Positions 23,330 to 32,864 of a stretch of 64,000 nt of DNA are shown in pieces. The notes under the pieces were generated by a model that was not told the origin of the DNA, searched no databases, and was given only the letters and a program-made list of their open reading frames with translations. Source of the DNA: Candidatus Rifleibacteriota bacterium (GTDB lineage: Bacteria > Muiribacteriota > Ozemobacteria > Ozemobacterales > Ozemobacteraceae); the NCBI GenBank assembly GCA_018818125.1, contig JAHISQ010000112.1, forward strand, positions 62,001-126,000, given 5' to 3'. Every line of letters starts with the position of its first letter. The first letter of the stretch is position 1. The position numbers were made by a program, and so were the translations under genes.

Positions 23330-24478
23330 TCAGTTCGGCGGGAATATCTGATAGTAATTTCGCCCTGATCTGATTGAAGCGGCCACGCTTCTCGCAGCCA
23401 GTCCGTAAATAGTTCCACGATGTTTCTCGGTCACTTCGTCGAGAATCTTAAGTGCGGCTTCTTTTTGTCCCTTTTTGAAGTAGAGATTGGCAAGAAGAAG
23501 CTTCGCGTCAAGGTTGTTCTGTTCATATTTGAGGCAATTCCGTAGTTCATTCATAGCTGTATCAGTTTCACCCAGCCTGAAGAGAGTGTCCCCAAGCTGA
23601 AAATGAGCCTCCGCCCATCTTGGATAAAGAATGACGACCTGCTCGAACGATTTTAAGGCATCAAGATAGTTGCGGCTGAGTTTGGAACGCATGCCACTGT
23701 TAAATTCGCTGAACACATTAGTTACTTCGGCCCCTGCTGCAGAACTTGTACCATGCTTGCTGCATTCTATGTCGGCGTCTTTCCAGGCGTAGATGCCGCC
23801 AGTCGGGCAGACAGGAGCAGCAGCGAGGAATTTTTCGCCAACAAGCTCTGTGAGCGAGAATTCACTTTTTCGAGCCGGATTGGCGCTGATAAAGCTTTCC
23901 TGGGCACGTTTTATTGCCGACATGCCGTGGTAACACTGCTGTTTGTCTTTAACTTCGTTAAAATAGCTGGCCTCAAGAACTTTTTGTTCTGTTGGCGTCG
24001 TTTTCACCAATACTGGAGCATCTGGTGCTTCTGATGAGCCCTTGGGTAAAGGCTTTGCTAATATAGATATGGAGCGGCGCTCTGGCTGTAGAATGCGTTC
24101 TACAGAATTAAGCGAAGTTCTGGCATAACGATCTTCCGGGTCAAGTTGCAATACTGTTAAAAATAGACCGCGCGCTTCGGCAAGACGCCCCTGACGTGCC
24201 AGCAGGGCTGCTTTTAGATTCATCAGCCTGGTGTTGCGCGGGTTGATCTGAAGGCCAGTCCGAATAGCTTTTTCGGCAGCTTCGATATTGTTTTTCTGCG
24301 CTTCCGAGAGTGCCATGAGATAGTATGTGTCTGCTCTGGGAGCGCGATTGTGACCTTCAAGCAGGTCTCTTACACTGACATCTGAGCCCGGTGGTTGGAA
24401 ATCCTGAGCAGACGAGTTTGAGCACAGTAACATAAGGATCAGTGTTGCGCCAGTCAGATGGTGAGTAATTTTTTTCAT
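23330..24478 (-). CDS. Secreted TPR protein
   Basis: A 382-residue protein with a signal peptide (about 1-24; LMLLCSNSSAQ, where Cys19 might also be a lipobox residue). An N-terminal TPR pair (about 45-120) includes EKAIRTGLQINPRNTRLMNLK. The middle region has several Cys (KQQCYHGMSAIKRAQE, VCPTGGIYAWKDADIEC) and resembles the pseudopilin-like 'CPxGGxY' tail found in some prepilin proteins. Further TPRs follow (about 260-360). The start codon overlaps the stop of the upstream TPR gene by one base. The function is unknown; an envelope assembly role is a guess. Confidence 0.7.
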   Translation of the reverse strand: MKKITHHLTGATLILMLLCSNSSAQDFQPPGSDVSVRDLLEGHNRAPRADTYYLMALSEAQKNNIEAAEKAIRTGLQINPRNTRLMNLKAALLARQGRLAEARGLFLTVLQLDPEDRYARTSLNSVERILQPERRSISILAKPLPKGSSEAPDAPVLVKTTPTEQKVLEASYFNEVKDKQQCYHGMSAIKRAQESFISANPARKSEFSLTELVGEKFLAAAPVCPTGGIYAWKDADIECSKHGTSSAAGAEVTNVFSEFNSGMRSKLSRNYLDALKSFEQVVILYPRWAEAHFQLGDTLFRLGETDTAMNELRNCLKYEQNNLDAKLLLANLYFKKGQKEAALKILDEVTEKHRGTIYGLAARSVAASIRSGRNYYQIFPPN

Positions 24479-26811
24479 CAGTTTGCTCTTGCCAGGCGCC
24501 GGCGCATCAGCTCTGCCCAGCTGATCATATCTGGTTCGGCATTTGACGCGGCGACAAAGGTGAATTCTTTGAGTGCCCGCGGCGCCAGTCCTTTGGCAAA
24601 GTATATTTTCCCGAGCAGGAAATGCACTCTTGGATCTTCAGGTATGAGTTTCTGGGCTATTACTGCATGACGCAGAGCTTCATTGAGAAAGCCAAGGTTG
24701 AGATTCGCCTGAACTAGAAACAGGTGGGTATCTGCGTTTTCTGGCTGCAGTTTTAAAATCTCGCGATAGCAGCGCATTGCCATTTTAAGTTTACCGCGTT
24801 TACGAAGCAATTCAGCGTAGGCCATCAAGCCTGGCACGTATTCCGGGTTGATCGCGAGCAGGCGTTGATAAGCCATCATCGCATCGTCAGTTCTCTCAAT
24901 GGTTTCGAATGCTCGACCCATGTCGAGATATGAATCAAGATCGTCTGGCGTCTTTTCGAGTGCCTCACGCCGCGAATCAATTACGCGGTGGCAGCTATTT
25001 TCGATTTTCTTTTGGACAGCTTGCAGATTACTGGCAATCTGTGGGTCGGTGTAATCGAAGCTGGCTGCTTTCTTAAATGCCTTCAATGCTTCGTCATAAG
25101 CTTTCTGGTTGGATAACAGTATACCTATGTTGTTCCAGATTCCTGCCTGATCAGGTGCGCTGGTTGAGGCTCTGATGAATGCAGATACGGCTTTGTCTGA
25201 GTGTTTATCTGCCTGATAAAGCTTTCCAAGTTCCAGCCAGGCTTCATAACTTGCCGCCGGGTTTTCTGTAAGTTTTTCGAGAAGTGCGATGGCTTCAACG
25301 CTGCGGTTTTGCTTTATCATGGCAATTGCCTTCAGAAATGCGGCTTCGCAGTGGTCGGGTTCGAGTCTCAGGACTTCATTCATGAGAATCTCAATTTCGT
25401 GGTATTCTTCAAGTTTCCGAAGAACCCGACCCAATGAGATCATGGTTTCTACTCGCGGATGAAACTGGTGTGACAGCGCTTCCTGGAATAGTTCGGCCGA
25501 GCGTTCGAACAGTTCTTTGGTCGCAAGCACTTCGCCAAGGCGTTCGAGCACAAAGGGGTCTTCAGGCTTGAGGCTGAGAGCTTGCGAATAAGAAGCTATC
25601 GCCAACTCATATTGACGGTTTTGTTGATAGAGTTGGCCAAGCTTGCTGTGGCCGTAAGAATCGGTCGGGTGCAGTATCGTTGCGCGCTTAATTTCCATGA
25701 GTGCCAGAGTTGTTTCGCCTAGTTCTCGATAGATCATGCCCAGTTGATAGTGGGCATACGGATCGTCAGGAGAGAGCTGAATGCACTTCTGTAATAGACT
25801 GCGGGCTTCATTTATATTGTTGGCGGCCCGTTCCAACGTTCCTAGCTGATAATAGGCCTTTGACATGAAGCGGTTAAGTTCAAGTGCTTTTAAGAAAGCC
25901 TGTTTGGCGGCTTCGGTATTACCGTGCCGTTTAAGCAAAACGCCGTGATAGAGATAGATTTCAGCGATTTCAGGCTCAAATTTGATGCACTGTTGGAGGC
26001 TTTCGAGTGCCAGGTTTATTTCGCCGCGTTCTTCGTGTAGCTGTGCAAGTCTCATAAGCAGAGCATAGTTTTCTGGTGAGCGCTTAACCTTATCTTTGAT
26101 TGCCAGAATTTCTTTCTCTAACCCGTCAGAAAGGAATTCTGCGAGCGTCTCGTGTTTCGCTTTAACCGGTGCTGTTTGCGCTGTTATGATGCCAGTTTCG
26201 ATGGACTCGTCTTCGATTTCCTTCTCTGCAGGAGCCTCGATATTCGCTTCATCAGTCATTGCGACTTCAACGTTTCGCTCCAGCTCTTTTTCCAGCTCTT
26301 CAAAAGATTCGCCAGCCTGTGGCAGCGATTTAGAGTAGCTCTCGGGATACACTTCTGCTGATTTTACCGACACAACAGGTGCTTCTATTTCGCTGTCCTC
26401 GATAACCCAGAAGGTTATTTCGACAAGCCCCCAGAGCGCAATTATGCCACTGATAAGTCCGGTTGCCAGCAGAATAAAAGGGTGTCCACTGAGAATTTGG
26501 CTGATGTAGAGCAGTGCAAAGATGAAACCGCCGAGAATAACCTTAAGGAAGGCCTCCTTGGGGTAATAAGTCGTAAATGGGTTTTTAACCGGTTTTTCAT
26601 ACATTTCAGCGACAGGGTCGCCGGTTTTCTTCTGGAAAAGTTTGGCGTCATTCTTTTCATTGAGAATTCGACCACACTGATCGCAGACAGATGCAGAAAA
26701 GGGGTTCCTGCTTGTGCACTGAGGGCAGACTGCCTGAAGTGTTCGGTTACATGCAACACAACTTAGTGAATCTTCATTGTTTACGGCACCACAACTTTGA
26801 CAATTAACCAT
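24478..26811 (-). CDS. Zinc-ribbon, membrane-anchored TPR protein
   Basis: A 777-residue protein. Residues 1-50 carry four CxxC pairs (CQSCG, CVAC, CPQC, CDQCG), i.e. two tandem zinc ribbons. Two membrane helices follow at about 85-135, then an acidic linker (150-220). From about 230 to 760 there are some 14-15 TPR units (for example AYYQLGTLERAANNINEA). Most of the protein thus lies on one face of the membrane. TPR arrays bind peptides or scaffold complexes; the partner is unknown. The gene is 2 bases after the 133-residue unknown and overlaps the next TPR gene by one base. Confidence 0.85.
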   Translation of the reverse strand: MVNCQSCGAVNNEDSLSCVACNRTLQAVCPQCTSRNPFSASVCDQCGRILNEKNDAKLFQKKTGDPVAEMYEKPVKNPFTTYYPKEAFLKVILGGFIFALLYISQILSGHPFILLATGLISGIIALWGLVEITFWVIEDSEIEAPVVSVKSAEVYPESYSKSLPQAGESFEELEKELERNVEVAMTDEANIEAPAEKEIEDESIETGIITAQTAPVKAKHETLAEFLSDGLEKEILAIKDKVKRSPENYALLMRLAQLHEERGEINLALESLQQCIKFEPEIAEIYLYHGVLLKRHGNTEAAKQAFLKALELNRFMSKAYYQLGTLERAANNINEARSLLQKCIQLSPDDPYAHYQLGMIYRELGETTLALMEIKRATILHPTDSYGHSKLGQLYQQNRQYELAIASYSQALSLKPEDPFVLERLGEVLATKELFERSAELFQEALSHQFHPRVETMISLGRVLRKLEEYHEIEILMNEVLRLEPDHCEAAFLKAIAMIKQNRSVEAIALLEKLTENPAASYEAWLELGKLYQADKHSDKAVSAFIRASTSAPDQAGIWNNIGILLSNQKAYDEALKAFKKAASFDYTDPQIASNLQAVQKKIENSCHRVIDSRREALEKTPDDLDSYLDMGRAFETIERTDDAMMAYQRLLAINPEYVPGLMAYAELLRKRGKLKMAMRCYREILKLQPENADTHLFLVQANLNLGFLNEALRHAVIAQKLIPEDPRVHFLLGKIYFAKGLAPRALKEFTFVAASNAEPDMISWAELMRRRLARAN

Positions 26812-26813
26812 TA

Positions 26814-27215
26814 TCAGTGTCTGCTCTCCTCAAAGTGATGATCAATAATATTCCAGGCGCTGCTGATATTGTATTCTACCGGCTCTTTGTCCTCTTCGAG
26901 AAATCTGCCATTGTGCAAAAAAAACTTACCAACATGGCGCAATGGCTGGTAAGCTTGAAAAGACTCAATGCAGCGATGATCCCAGCTTATTACCAGCAGA
27001 CCATCGTCATGACCCTCCAGTAAAGGCGAGTTGTCGAGGTTGGCCAGAAAATGTTCCTGCAGTCCAGGATCAACTTCTTTTACAACGTTCCAGAATGCTT
27101 CTGTGTTGATGGCTCCTTGCGATATTGACCACATGACAGCCGAAATTGAAGCCGAAGGAATGTGTCCAGAGAAGGTTTGGTCGTCTTCTGACATTATCAG
27201 TCTGATCACGCTCAC
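26814..27215 (-). CDS. Unknown protein (133 aa)
   Basis: A small acidic soluble protein with no signal peptide or membrane segment and no domain that I recognise. It has a hydrophobic core region DDGLLVISWDHRCIESFQ and a His-rich end (IDHHFEESRH). The start overlaps the end of the upstream membrane-protein gene by four bases, and the stop is 2 bases before the zinc-ribbon TPR gene. It is therefore a real translated member of the operon. It might be a partner of either neighbour; nothing more can be said. Confidence 0.65.
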   Translation of the reverse strand: MSVIRLIMSEDDQTFSGHIPSASISAVMWSISQGAINTEAFWNVVKEVDPGLQEHFLANLDNSPLLEGHDDGLLVISWDHRCIESFQAYQPLRHVGKFFLHNGRFLEEDKEPVEYNISSAWNIIDHHFEESRH

Positions 27216-27601
27216 TGTTCTCGCTCCGGCGTATCATGATCAGATAGATCCGGATCCTGGGCTTCTCGCCAGAAAATTGCCAGTGGCTCGCCCATGATTG
27301 CGCCAAGCAGCGCCATGATGAACACGACGAGATAGGCGGTTTCGAAGTCGATAAAATAAAAGACCAGCGGCCCGACCAACATGCCGGCAAACATGCCGGC
27401 CATGCAGCCGATGATAGTAGACTCATAGACCGAAATAAACGCGCCGAGAGCAGAGCCGAGAAAGAGCCCCATCAATGAGTATTGAGGGGCGACATTGCCA
27501 GCCAAAACCGCGCCAATCGAGCCAAAGGCTACGACCAGCGTGCAGACCATGGCATATACCATAAGTCTGGTTGTTTGTCTTGGCGAGGCTAGTATGCTCA
27601 T
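27212..27601 (-). CDS. Small four-helix membrane protein, unknown
   Basis: A 129-residue integral membrane protein with four hydrophobic helices (about 12-34, 41-58, 62-82 and 88-108) rich in Gly and Ala, such as MGLFLGSALGAF and GCMAGMFAGMLVGP. The last 20 residues are acidic and cytoplasmic by the positive-inside rule. Gly-zipper helices suggest oligomer formation. No family is recognised. It starts 13 bases after the secreted unknown and overlaps the next gene by four bases. Confidence 0.65.
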   Translation of the reverse strand: MSILASPRQTTRLMVYAMVCTLVVAFGSIGAVLAGNVAPQYSLMGLFLGSALGAFISVYESTIIGCMAGMFAGMLVGPLVFYFIDFETAYLVVFIMALLGAIMGEPLAIFWREAQDPDLSDHDTPEREQ

Positions 27602-27614
27602 TATATTTGCTTTA

Positions 27615-28271
27615 TCAGGGCTTCAAAATTGTCTTTTCGTAATAATAGTTGTTTTTAGGGTTCTCTGCAACAAAAGTGGTCATTTCAGAGAGGTAATTAT
27701 AGCCTTCAATAGTGGCTGCGTCAGAGCAAATATTCTTGACTTCAGCCAGGTTATTCTGAATTTCCTTGTAGCTGTTGCGAGTTTGCAGGTTGCGCGAAAC
27801 TCTGACTACAGCGCGTAACTTGTTGTGCAGGCTTCCCTCGGGGAGATCTAGCAGGTCTAATTGGACTATGTGAAAGCCGTTCTGTTCGAGTGCCGCTCTG
27901 ATATTACTTTCAAGTGTCAGCTTTAGTTCATCGCTGAGTGGCACAGCCTTGCCAGCCTCTGGAGACATGTGCTCCCAGTATGAAAGCACGTCGTCGCGAA
28001 TATTTTCAGAACGATCTTCGAGATTTGCAGTTAGCGATCTGGTGCGACCAAGTTCGTTGAGTTGCTCTTTGGCAAGGGTTGCTTCGTCGTCGTTTTCGGT
28101 TTTCGGTTGCTCTGGAGCCTTTGCTGGCGCAATATCACTTATGGCAATGGCTTCGTCTATCATTTCCTGTGAAAAACCGAGGTATTTCAGGTCACCTTCG
28201 GTTGCAAAAGCACTGCAGGAAATCGTCAGTGCAGTTGCCAGAAAGAGCAGTTTTAATGTTTCGTATCTCAT
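27615..28271 (-). CDS. Secreted unknown protein (218 aa)
   Basis: A signal peptide of about 23 residues (LFLATALTISCSAFA) precedes a mixed-charge domain with the segments DLKYLGFSQEMIDEAI, ENIRDDVLSYW and IVQLDLLDLPEG. I recognise no family. A GGAGGAC ribosome site lies just upstream of the ATG. It is the first gene of the minus-strand run ending at dsbD and is preceded by a good -10 element at 28303-28311. Confidence 0.65.
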   Translation of the reverse strand: MRYETLKLLFLATALTISCSAFATEGDLKYLGFSQEMIDEAIAISDIAPAKAPEQPKTENDDEATLAKEQLNELGRTRSLTANLEDRSENIRDDVLSYWEHMSPEAGKAVPLSDELKLTLESNIRAALEQNGFHIVQLDLLDLPEGSLHNKLRAVVRVSRNLQTRNSYKEIQNNLAEVKNICSDAATIEGYNYLSEMTTFVAENPKNNYYYEKTILKP

Positions 28272-28302
28272 CAGTGTCCTCCATAGAGATAAAATCGTGA
28301 AA

Positions 28303-28311
28303 ATTATAACA
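28303..28311 (-). promoter_or_regulatory. Extended -10 promoter for the dsbD-containing run
   Basis: On the minus strand the site reads TGTTATAAT, a perfect extended -10, about 30 bases ahead of the ATG at 28271. A weak TTGGCA lies 15 bases further up. The rest of the gap to 28440 shows nothing else. Confidence 0.45.
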
Positions 28312-28440
28312 CAGAATCAGTGATGCCAACCTGTTAAATTGCTAATGGCTTAAGAAATAACGTCACATTTTAATTCATCGTCCACCCATAAGAGCCTGTA
28401 AGAAATCAACCTTCATGCCTCGGCTATTTTCTAACATACT

Positions 28441-28941
28441 CTAAGACTTGAGGTCGGAAAAAGCCTCGCGCAGAAGTGCAAGGGTAACATTAGGATCTTC
28501 GATAATGATTTTGGCTCCGGCAGTTATATCGACAAAGCCAAGTTCGCGTGGGTATCTTGGCACAATATGCTGGTGCAGGTGTTCAATACTGGCTCCAGAT
28601 GCTTCTCCGATGTTGTAGCCAATATTGTAACCTTCTGGGCGATAAACCGAATCAAGCCTTTTAAGCGAATGACAAAGCAGACTGTGCATCTGTAGAGACT
28701 CTTCGTCGTTGAGCTCGCGCGGATCTTTTATGTGCCGGAGAGGAAAAAGCAGCAGATGCCCGGCATTGTATGGGTAAAGGTTGACGCAGGCGGCTACCGT
28801 CGAGTTTTTCCAGATAGTAAGGTTGGCTACTTCAGGCTCTTCATTGATTATTGCGCATATTATGCATTCGACGGAAGGCCGGTTCAGGCCGGTTATGTAA
28901 GCACGCTTGTTGGGTATGAATAATTGCTTTCGAAAGGTCAT
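28441..28941 (-). CDS. HIT family nucleotide hydrolase/transferase
   Basis: A 166-residue protein from ATG 28941; the open frame extends further up to 29121, but that part overlaps the DUF885 gene and looks random. It contains CIICAIINEEPEVANL with a CxxC start, the fold motif NAGHLLLFPLRHI, and the histidine triad HLHQHIVPRY (His121, 123, 125). This matches the FHIT/Ap4A-phosphorylase-like branch, which cleaves dinucleoside polyphosphates or nucleotidyl conjugates. The ATG lies just 1 base from the end of the DUF885 gene, so the two are probably co-translated. Confidence 0.9.
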   Translation of the reverse strand: MTFRKQLFIPNKRAYITGLNRPSVECIICAIINEEPEVANLTIWKNSTVAACVNLYPYNAGHLLLFPLRHIKDPRELNDEESLQMHSLLCHSLKRLDSVYRPEGYNIGYNIGEASGASIEHLHQHIVPRYPRELGFVDITAGAKIIIEDPNVTLALLREAFSDLKS

Positions 28942-28942
28942 T

Positions 28943-30616
28943 TCAGCCCTTGTTTTTTTCTTTGAATTTGGTTTTGAGTAGTTCTGGATAGAAGTGTCGT
29001 GCTGTTGCAAACGGCAGACTGCCCTGATAAAGCACCAGATCGTGGAATGCACGGTCACTAAAATCATTCTTGAATTGCAGTTGCAGTTCCTGTTTGATCT
29101 GGCGCAGCAGGTGCTCACCAACCAGACCTGTCATCTGACATCCCGGCGACTGGGTCTGTCGTTTGATTTCAGCTAAGGCGGAGTTCCTGTCGATTTTGGT
29201 CTGTTCCATCAGGAAGTTGACGGCTTCATTGAAGTTCCAGGTTCTGGTTTGCAGGTTTATGTCGGTTATCATTCGGGCTGCATTGAAAACTTCTTCATTG
29301 GCATGAGCAAAGAGACTTTCAGGTGAGGTTTCGAAGCCCATTTCGCGAACTCTGTTCTGGCAATAACTTGCCCAGCCTTCTATGAGCTCAATGCTTTCGC
29401 AGAAAGAGCGCATTTTTCCAGGGTGCAGATTTTGTGAGGCAAGCTGCAGATGGTGTCCTGGGTAACCCTCGTGTATTGCACAATTTATGATGTCGGCAAA
29501 GCTGTAGCGTGATGAATCCTCTGTTGAAGAACGTGTTAACAGATAGGTGCCCTTTTGGGGAGCTGAAGTTTTTTCTGGTCCGATATAGGCGGAAAATGGA
29601 ATCAGATGGGTCATGAAATCTGGTGTTTCGAGTACCTCAAGTTCTTCGTGCTCAGGAATTGTTGCAAATCCGCTGGTTTCAACAAAGTTGCGACTGCGGT
29701 TCAAAGCTTCACGAAAAGAGTCGAGAGATAGTTCAAAGCTTTTTGGCATGTGGTTTCTGATTCGTTTTTGCACTTCAGCTTGCGCTCCAGTTGCAGAACC
29801 GGTATCGATACCAAGTATAAGACAACTGAGATTCTCAAGCTTTTCGCTGGCAGATTGCATGGTTATATTGCCAATGTCGAGAATTTCGTTCTGGTTTAGA
29901 CCGAGTCGTTTTATTGATAGAAGTGCCTGGAACCCGTTGGGGCCGAGAGACCATTCGTGCTCCGCTTTTGGCAATATAGCGTGTTTGAGCCAGTTGGCAA
30001 ACTCTGCCAGGGCGCGTTTTGCCTCGATTGCTACGGCTTTGTATTCACTGAGCAGAGTTGGCAGAATATGTTTGCCGATGGAGTTCTCAATGGTATCAAG
30101 AAAGCCCGGCAGATTTCGAGCGGACTCAAGATAAATCTCTCCCCATAATGCCGGAACCCGCTGAAACAGAGTTTTGCCTGAGATAAGGAATACAGGCACA
30201 GATCTCAGGCGCGAGATGATTGATCGAACTCGATCTGCAAGGGGTGCGTAATCCCGGATGAAAAGCAGGAATATTGAGTCGCCGATGTTCATGGCAAGGT
30301 CACGTCCAAGTTGCCAGCGGTTGAGCTCTTCTTCCCAGAAGAGTTGCTGGTCAGTGAACTGGACCATTGCTTCACGGTCGATTCTCTCGTCCAGACTCAA
30401 CTCATTTTCAGGAAGCGACGAAAAATTGTGTCGCATGTCATGTAGAAATGCAATGTCACGTTCTACTGCGTCAGCGCCGATTTCTGGCAGTAGTCCGTCG
30501 TATTGGTGATCGCCCATCCAGCTTGCAGTCACTGGATTTCTGTTGGCAAATTCGCGATAGAAAAGATCCGAAACATTTTTAAAGCCTGGGTGAGAATAAT
30601 CAGCTTGATAAAACAC
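28943..30616 (-). CDS. DUF885 family metallopeptidase-like protein
   Basis: About 557 residues. It matches the DUF885 family by NRNPVTASWMGDHQYDG at the N-terminus, the metal-binding CAIHEGYPGHHLQLA, and IELIEGWASYCQNRVREMG. The HExxxH-type motif and downstream Glu suggest a zinc peptidase; some relatives are dipeptidyl or carboxypeptidase-like. No signal peptide is clear. I prefer the GTG at 30616, as GGAGGT sits about ten bases upstream; a TTG at 30622 is also possible, and the ATG at 30673 is less likely. The HIT gene follows immediately. Confidence 0.85.
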   Translation of the reverse strand: MFYQADYSHPGFKNVSDLFYREFANRNPVTASWMGDHQYDGLLPEIGADAVERDIAFLHDMRHNFSSLPENELSLDERIDREAMVQFTDQQLFWEEELNRWQLGRDLAMNIGDSIFLLFIRDYAPLADRVRSIISRLRSVPVFLISGKTLFQRVPALWGEIYLESARNLPGFLDTIENSIGKHILPTLLSEYKAVAIEAKRALAEFANWLKHAILPKAEHEWSLGPNGFQALLSIKRLGLNQNEILDIGNITMQSASEKLENLSCLILGIDTGSATGAQAEVQKRIRNHMPKSFELSLDSFREALNRSRNFVETSGFATIPEHEELEVLETPDFMTHLIPFSAYIGPEKTSAPQKGTYLLTRSSTEDSSRYSFADIINCAIHEGYPGHHLQLASQNLHPGKMRSFCESIELIEGWASYCQNRVREMGFETSPESLFAHANEEVFNAARMITDINLQTRTWNFNEAVNFLMEQTKIDRNSALAEIKRQTQSPGCQMTGLVGEHLLRQIKQELQLQFKNDFSDRAFHDLVLYQGSLPFATARHFYPELLKTKFKEKNKG

Positions 30617-30773
30617 TCTCAATCTACCTCCAGGGGAAATACTGGTAACAGTATACCACAGGGAATCAAGCATTTGTTAGGGTTGAAATTTAGTGGTGAT
30701 TGTGGCAGTATTTACCATCTTGCGCAGATGCACGGTTTTCGCAGACAGGTTAACTCACGTTGGGGAGCATTAT

Positions 30774-31316
30774 TTGTTCAGATTCAAACGGATTTTACAT
30801 TTGGCGGCAATATGGTTAGCAAGACTATATCTGCTTCTTTTCTTTATTTTTGCGATCCTGTTTCTGCCCGAGCACAGATATCTGGTTGGAGCTCTGCTTC
30901 AACAGGTTTTTATCGCAGCTCTTATTTTTTTCCGCCTCAGGCGTGGCAAAGTTCTTTTTATGATACCAGACGAAATGCTTGCCTGTCTGCCTTATTTCTG
31001 GGCCCTGACAACGCTTGGGAGTGCTGAAAACTGGTTCGCTGGCTGGCAAGCCTTTTTTCTGCCGGTATTTGCGATTTCGTTTCTAGCTATTTTGGATGGT
31101 AGCCGAAAATGGTTCGCAGGCGGGTTGCGTCGCAACAGTCTGTTGCAGGCAATCTATTGTGCGCTGGTGTTCGTGCTGGTGTTCGCAACTGCGTTGCGAA
31201 ACGTTTTTCCGCCTTTCGACATCGAACTTTATCGTGAGACGGTTCTAAACACAGTTGCATTTTTTGCCGGTATTCCTGTTTGTCTCGCGGCAGTAGGTGT
31301 TAAGCGCAACAGCTAG
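30774..31316 (+). CDS. Small polytopic membrane protein, unknown
   Basis: About 180 residues starting at TTG 30774, chosen because GGGGAG lies six bases upstream. The frame is open back to 30693, but that part lacks a ribosome site. There are about five membrane helices, including WLARLYLLLFFIFAILF, LGSAENWFAGWQAFFLPVF and YCALVFVLVFATAL. I recognise no family. Its stop codon overlaps that of the convergent O-antigen-ligase-like gene (CTAG shared). The coding status is supported by helix regularity and the ribosome site, but not by homology. Confidence 0.5.
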   Translation: MFRFKRILHLAAIWLARLYLLLFFIFAILFLPEHRYLVGALLQQVFIAALIFFRLRRGKVLFMIPDEMLACLPYFWALTTLGSAENWFAGWQAFFLPVFAISFLAILDGSRKWFAGGLRRNSLLQAIYCALVFVLVFATALRNVFPPFDIELYRETVLNTVAFFAGIPVCLAAVGVKRNS

Positions 31317-32581
31317 TTTTGCGCGATCGTTTCCCCTGAACTACTCATCAGTAGCCCGGTCAGAAAAAAGGCCATCATGGAAACTTCTTCGTCACCCCAA
31401 GCATTTTCAGTGAGGCCAAATACTAAAAAACAGCCAAACACTGCGATTGCTCCAATGTGTGCTTTGCCTATTCCGCAAGTAATTATGCGGCCATTTTTCA
31501 GGATAAATTTGAAGATTGAAATGATGAAGTAAAAAAAAGCAATGAGTCCTATAAAACCAAACTTCACCAACATCTGCATGAAATTATTGTGCTGATGACC
31601 CCATATTAAACTGTTTTGGTGTTCGTATTCGGTTGCCAGGAGATTGTAGTGGTATTTTATGTTTTTTGCTCCTACGCCAAACGACATGTTTTCACGCAGC
31701 ATTGTGAAGCCGCGTAGCCAGATGTATAGGCGCTGGAAACCGGACATAACGGCAACACTTTCAAATTTCTGTTCAAAAGATTTATCTGCCGTTTCTATGA
31801 TCTTTGTAACATTGAGTCCGGAAATGCGCTCTTTTAGGTATGGGCTGAAATATACCATGGATGGCACCAGAATACAGACGATGAGAATCACAGGTAACAT
31901 TTTACGCGGAAATCCTGTCGTAAGAACAATAAGACCGGTAGCAAATCCAAGCCACGCGCCTCGCGTAAACGAAAGTATTACTGCTACAACAATCATAAAT
32001 AGTGCAGCTGATAACATCAGCTTTTTTCTAAGTCCATGTGGTCTGCTGACTAGATAAAAAACCAGGGTTACGGCAGCCAGTGCCTGACATTCGCCAAATG
32101 TTATGCACATTGAGAAGAATCCCTTTGCGTGCAGACCTTCTATAAGATCTTGGAGCAGGTTGCGGCAGGTTAATGCGGCAATCAAAGCAGATGAAACAAA
32201 AAAGATCTGCAGCAGAACCTCCTGTAGTCCTTTTTTTAAGCCCGGCCAGTAAGCCAGATAAAAACATAGAACTATCAGGAACGTTTTCAAACCGGTTATG
32301 GCTAACATAGGCTGTTCTGCTCTGAATACGGCAAGAATACCCGCCAGTGCCAGAAAGGCGTATGGGCTGTCGAACGAGGTTACCTTGATGTCGACTTTGT
32401 TGGTGCGATACAGTGTGATGAAGGCTATAAGAGCCAGGCCAAGGCCGATCTGACTGGCAGCAATCGAAAAACTGCTGCAAAACGCATAGATCACCAGTCC
32501 GGCAATAAAGAGCTTGTCGGCCCAGTTATTTTCTGCTGGTGGAAAAAACAGATCGCTTTTGCTGCTGACATTGGTGTTCAT
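31313..32581 (-). CDS. O-antigen ligase/polymerase family membrane protein (Wzy_C)
   Basis: A 422-residue protein with about 11 membrane helices. The large periplasmic loop holds LRGFTMLRENMSFGVGAKN and the helix-entry motif WGHQHNNFMQMLVKFGFIG, which is the Wzy_C/WaaL signature with its functional His. Such proteins either ligate polymer to lipid A-core or polymerise repeat units. It is separated from the main glycan locus by about 17 kb. No other wzy-like gene is in that locus, so it could serve as polymerase or ligase. It is monocistronic by its neighbours. Confidence 0.85.
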   Translation of the reverse strand: MNTNVSSKSDLFFPPAENNWADKLFIAGLVIYAFCSSFSIAASQIGLGLALIAFITLYRTNKVDIKVTSFDSPYAFLALAGILAVFRAEQPMLAITGLKTFLIVLCFYLAYWPGLKKGLQEVLLQIFFVSSALIAALTCRNLLQDLIEGLHAKGFFSMCITFGECQALAAVTLVFYLVSRPHGLRKKLMLSAALFMIVVAVILSFTRGAWLGFATGLIVLTTGFPRKMLPVILIVCILVPSMVYFSPYLKERISGLNVTKIIETADKSFEQKFESVAVMSGFQRLYIWLRGFTMLRENMSFGVGAKNIKYHYNLLATEYEHQNSLIWGHQHNNFMQMLVKFGFIGLIAFFYFIISIFKFILKNGRIITCGIGKAHIGAIAVFGCFLVFGLTENAWGDEEVSMMAFFLTGLLMSSSGETIAQN

Positions 32582-32864
32582 AAGCTCGACATATTAATCA
32601 AAGTATCAAAGAATGTCCAGTCCGATTAAGACCCTGCAACAAATTAATCTCGTGATTTCACATTTAGTCAGGACCAGACCTGCCATGGCGGCTGGAGAGC
32701 ACTGCGGGGATACGTGGCTCTAATAATCAAGGTAGGCTAAAGAGCACCTAATTTCTGTGGCGGTCGAGTATAACCACATTTTACAGGCCATAAACGCTGA
32801 CTGATAAAAGAGGTTTATTTTATCGCCAGCTTTTATTACACTGTATCAGTTGCAGGAGATAATT

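Noticed and set aside
28942..29121. 60-codon N-terminal extension of the HIT protein
   Set aside because: It lies inside the DUF885 gene, is Cys- and Arg-rich and unlike HIT proteins; ATG 28941 fits the family length.
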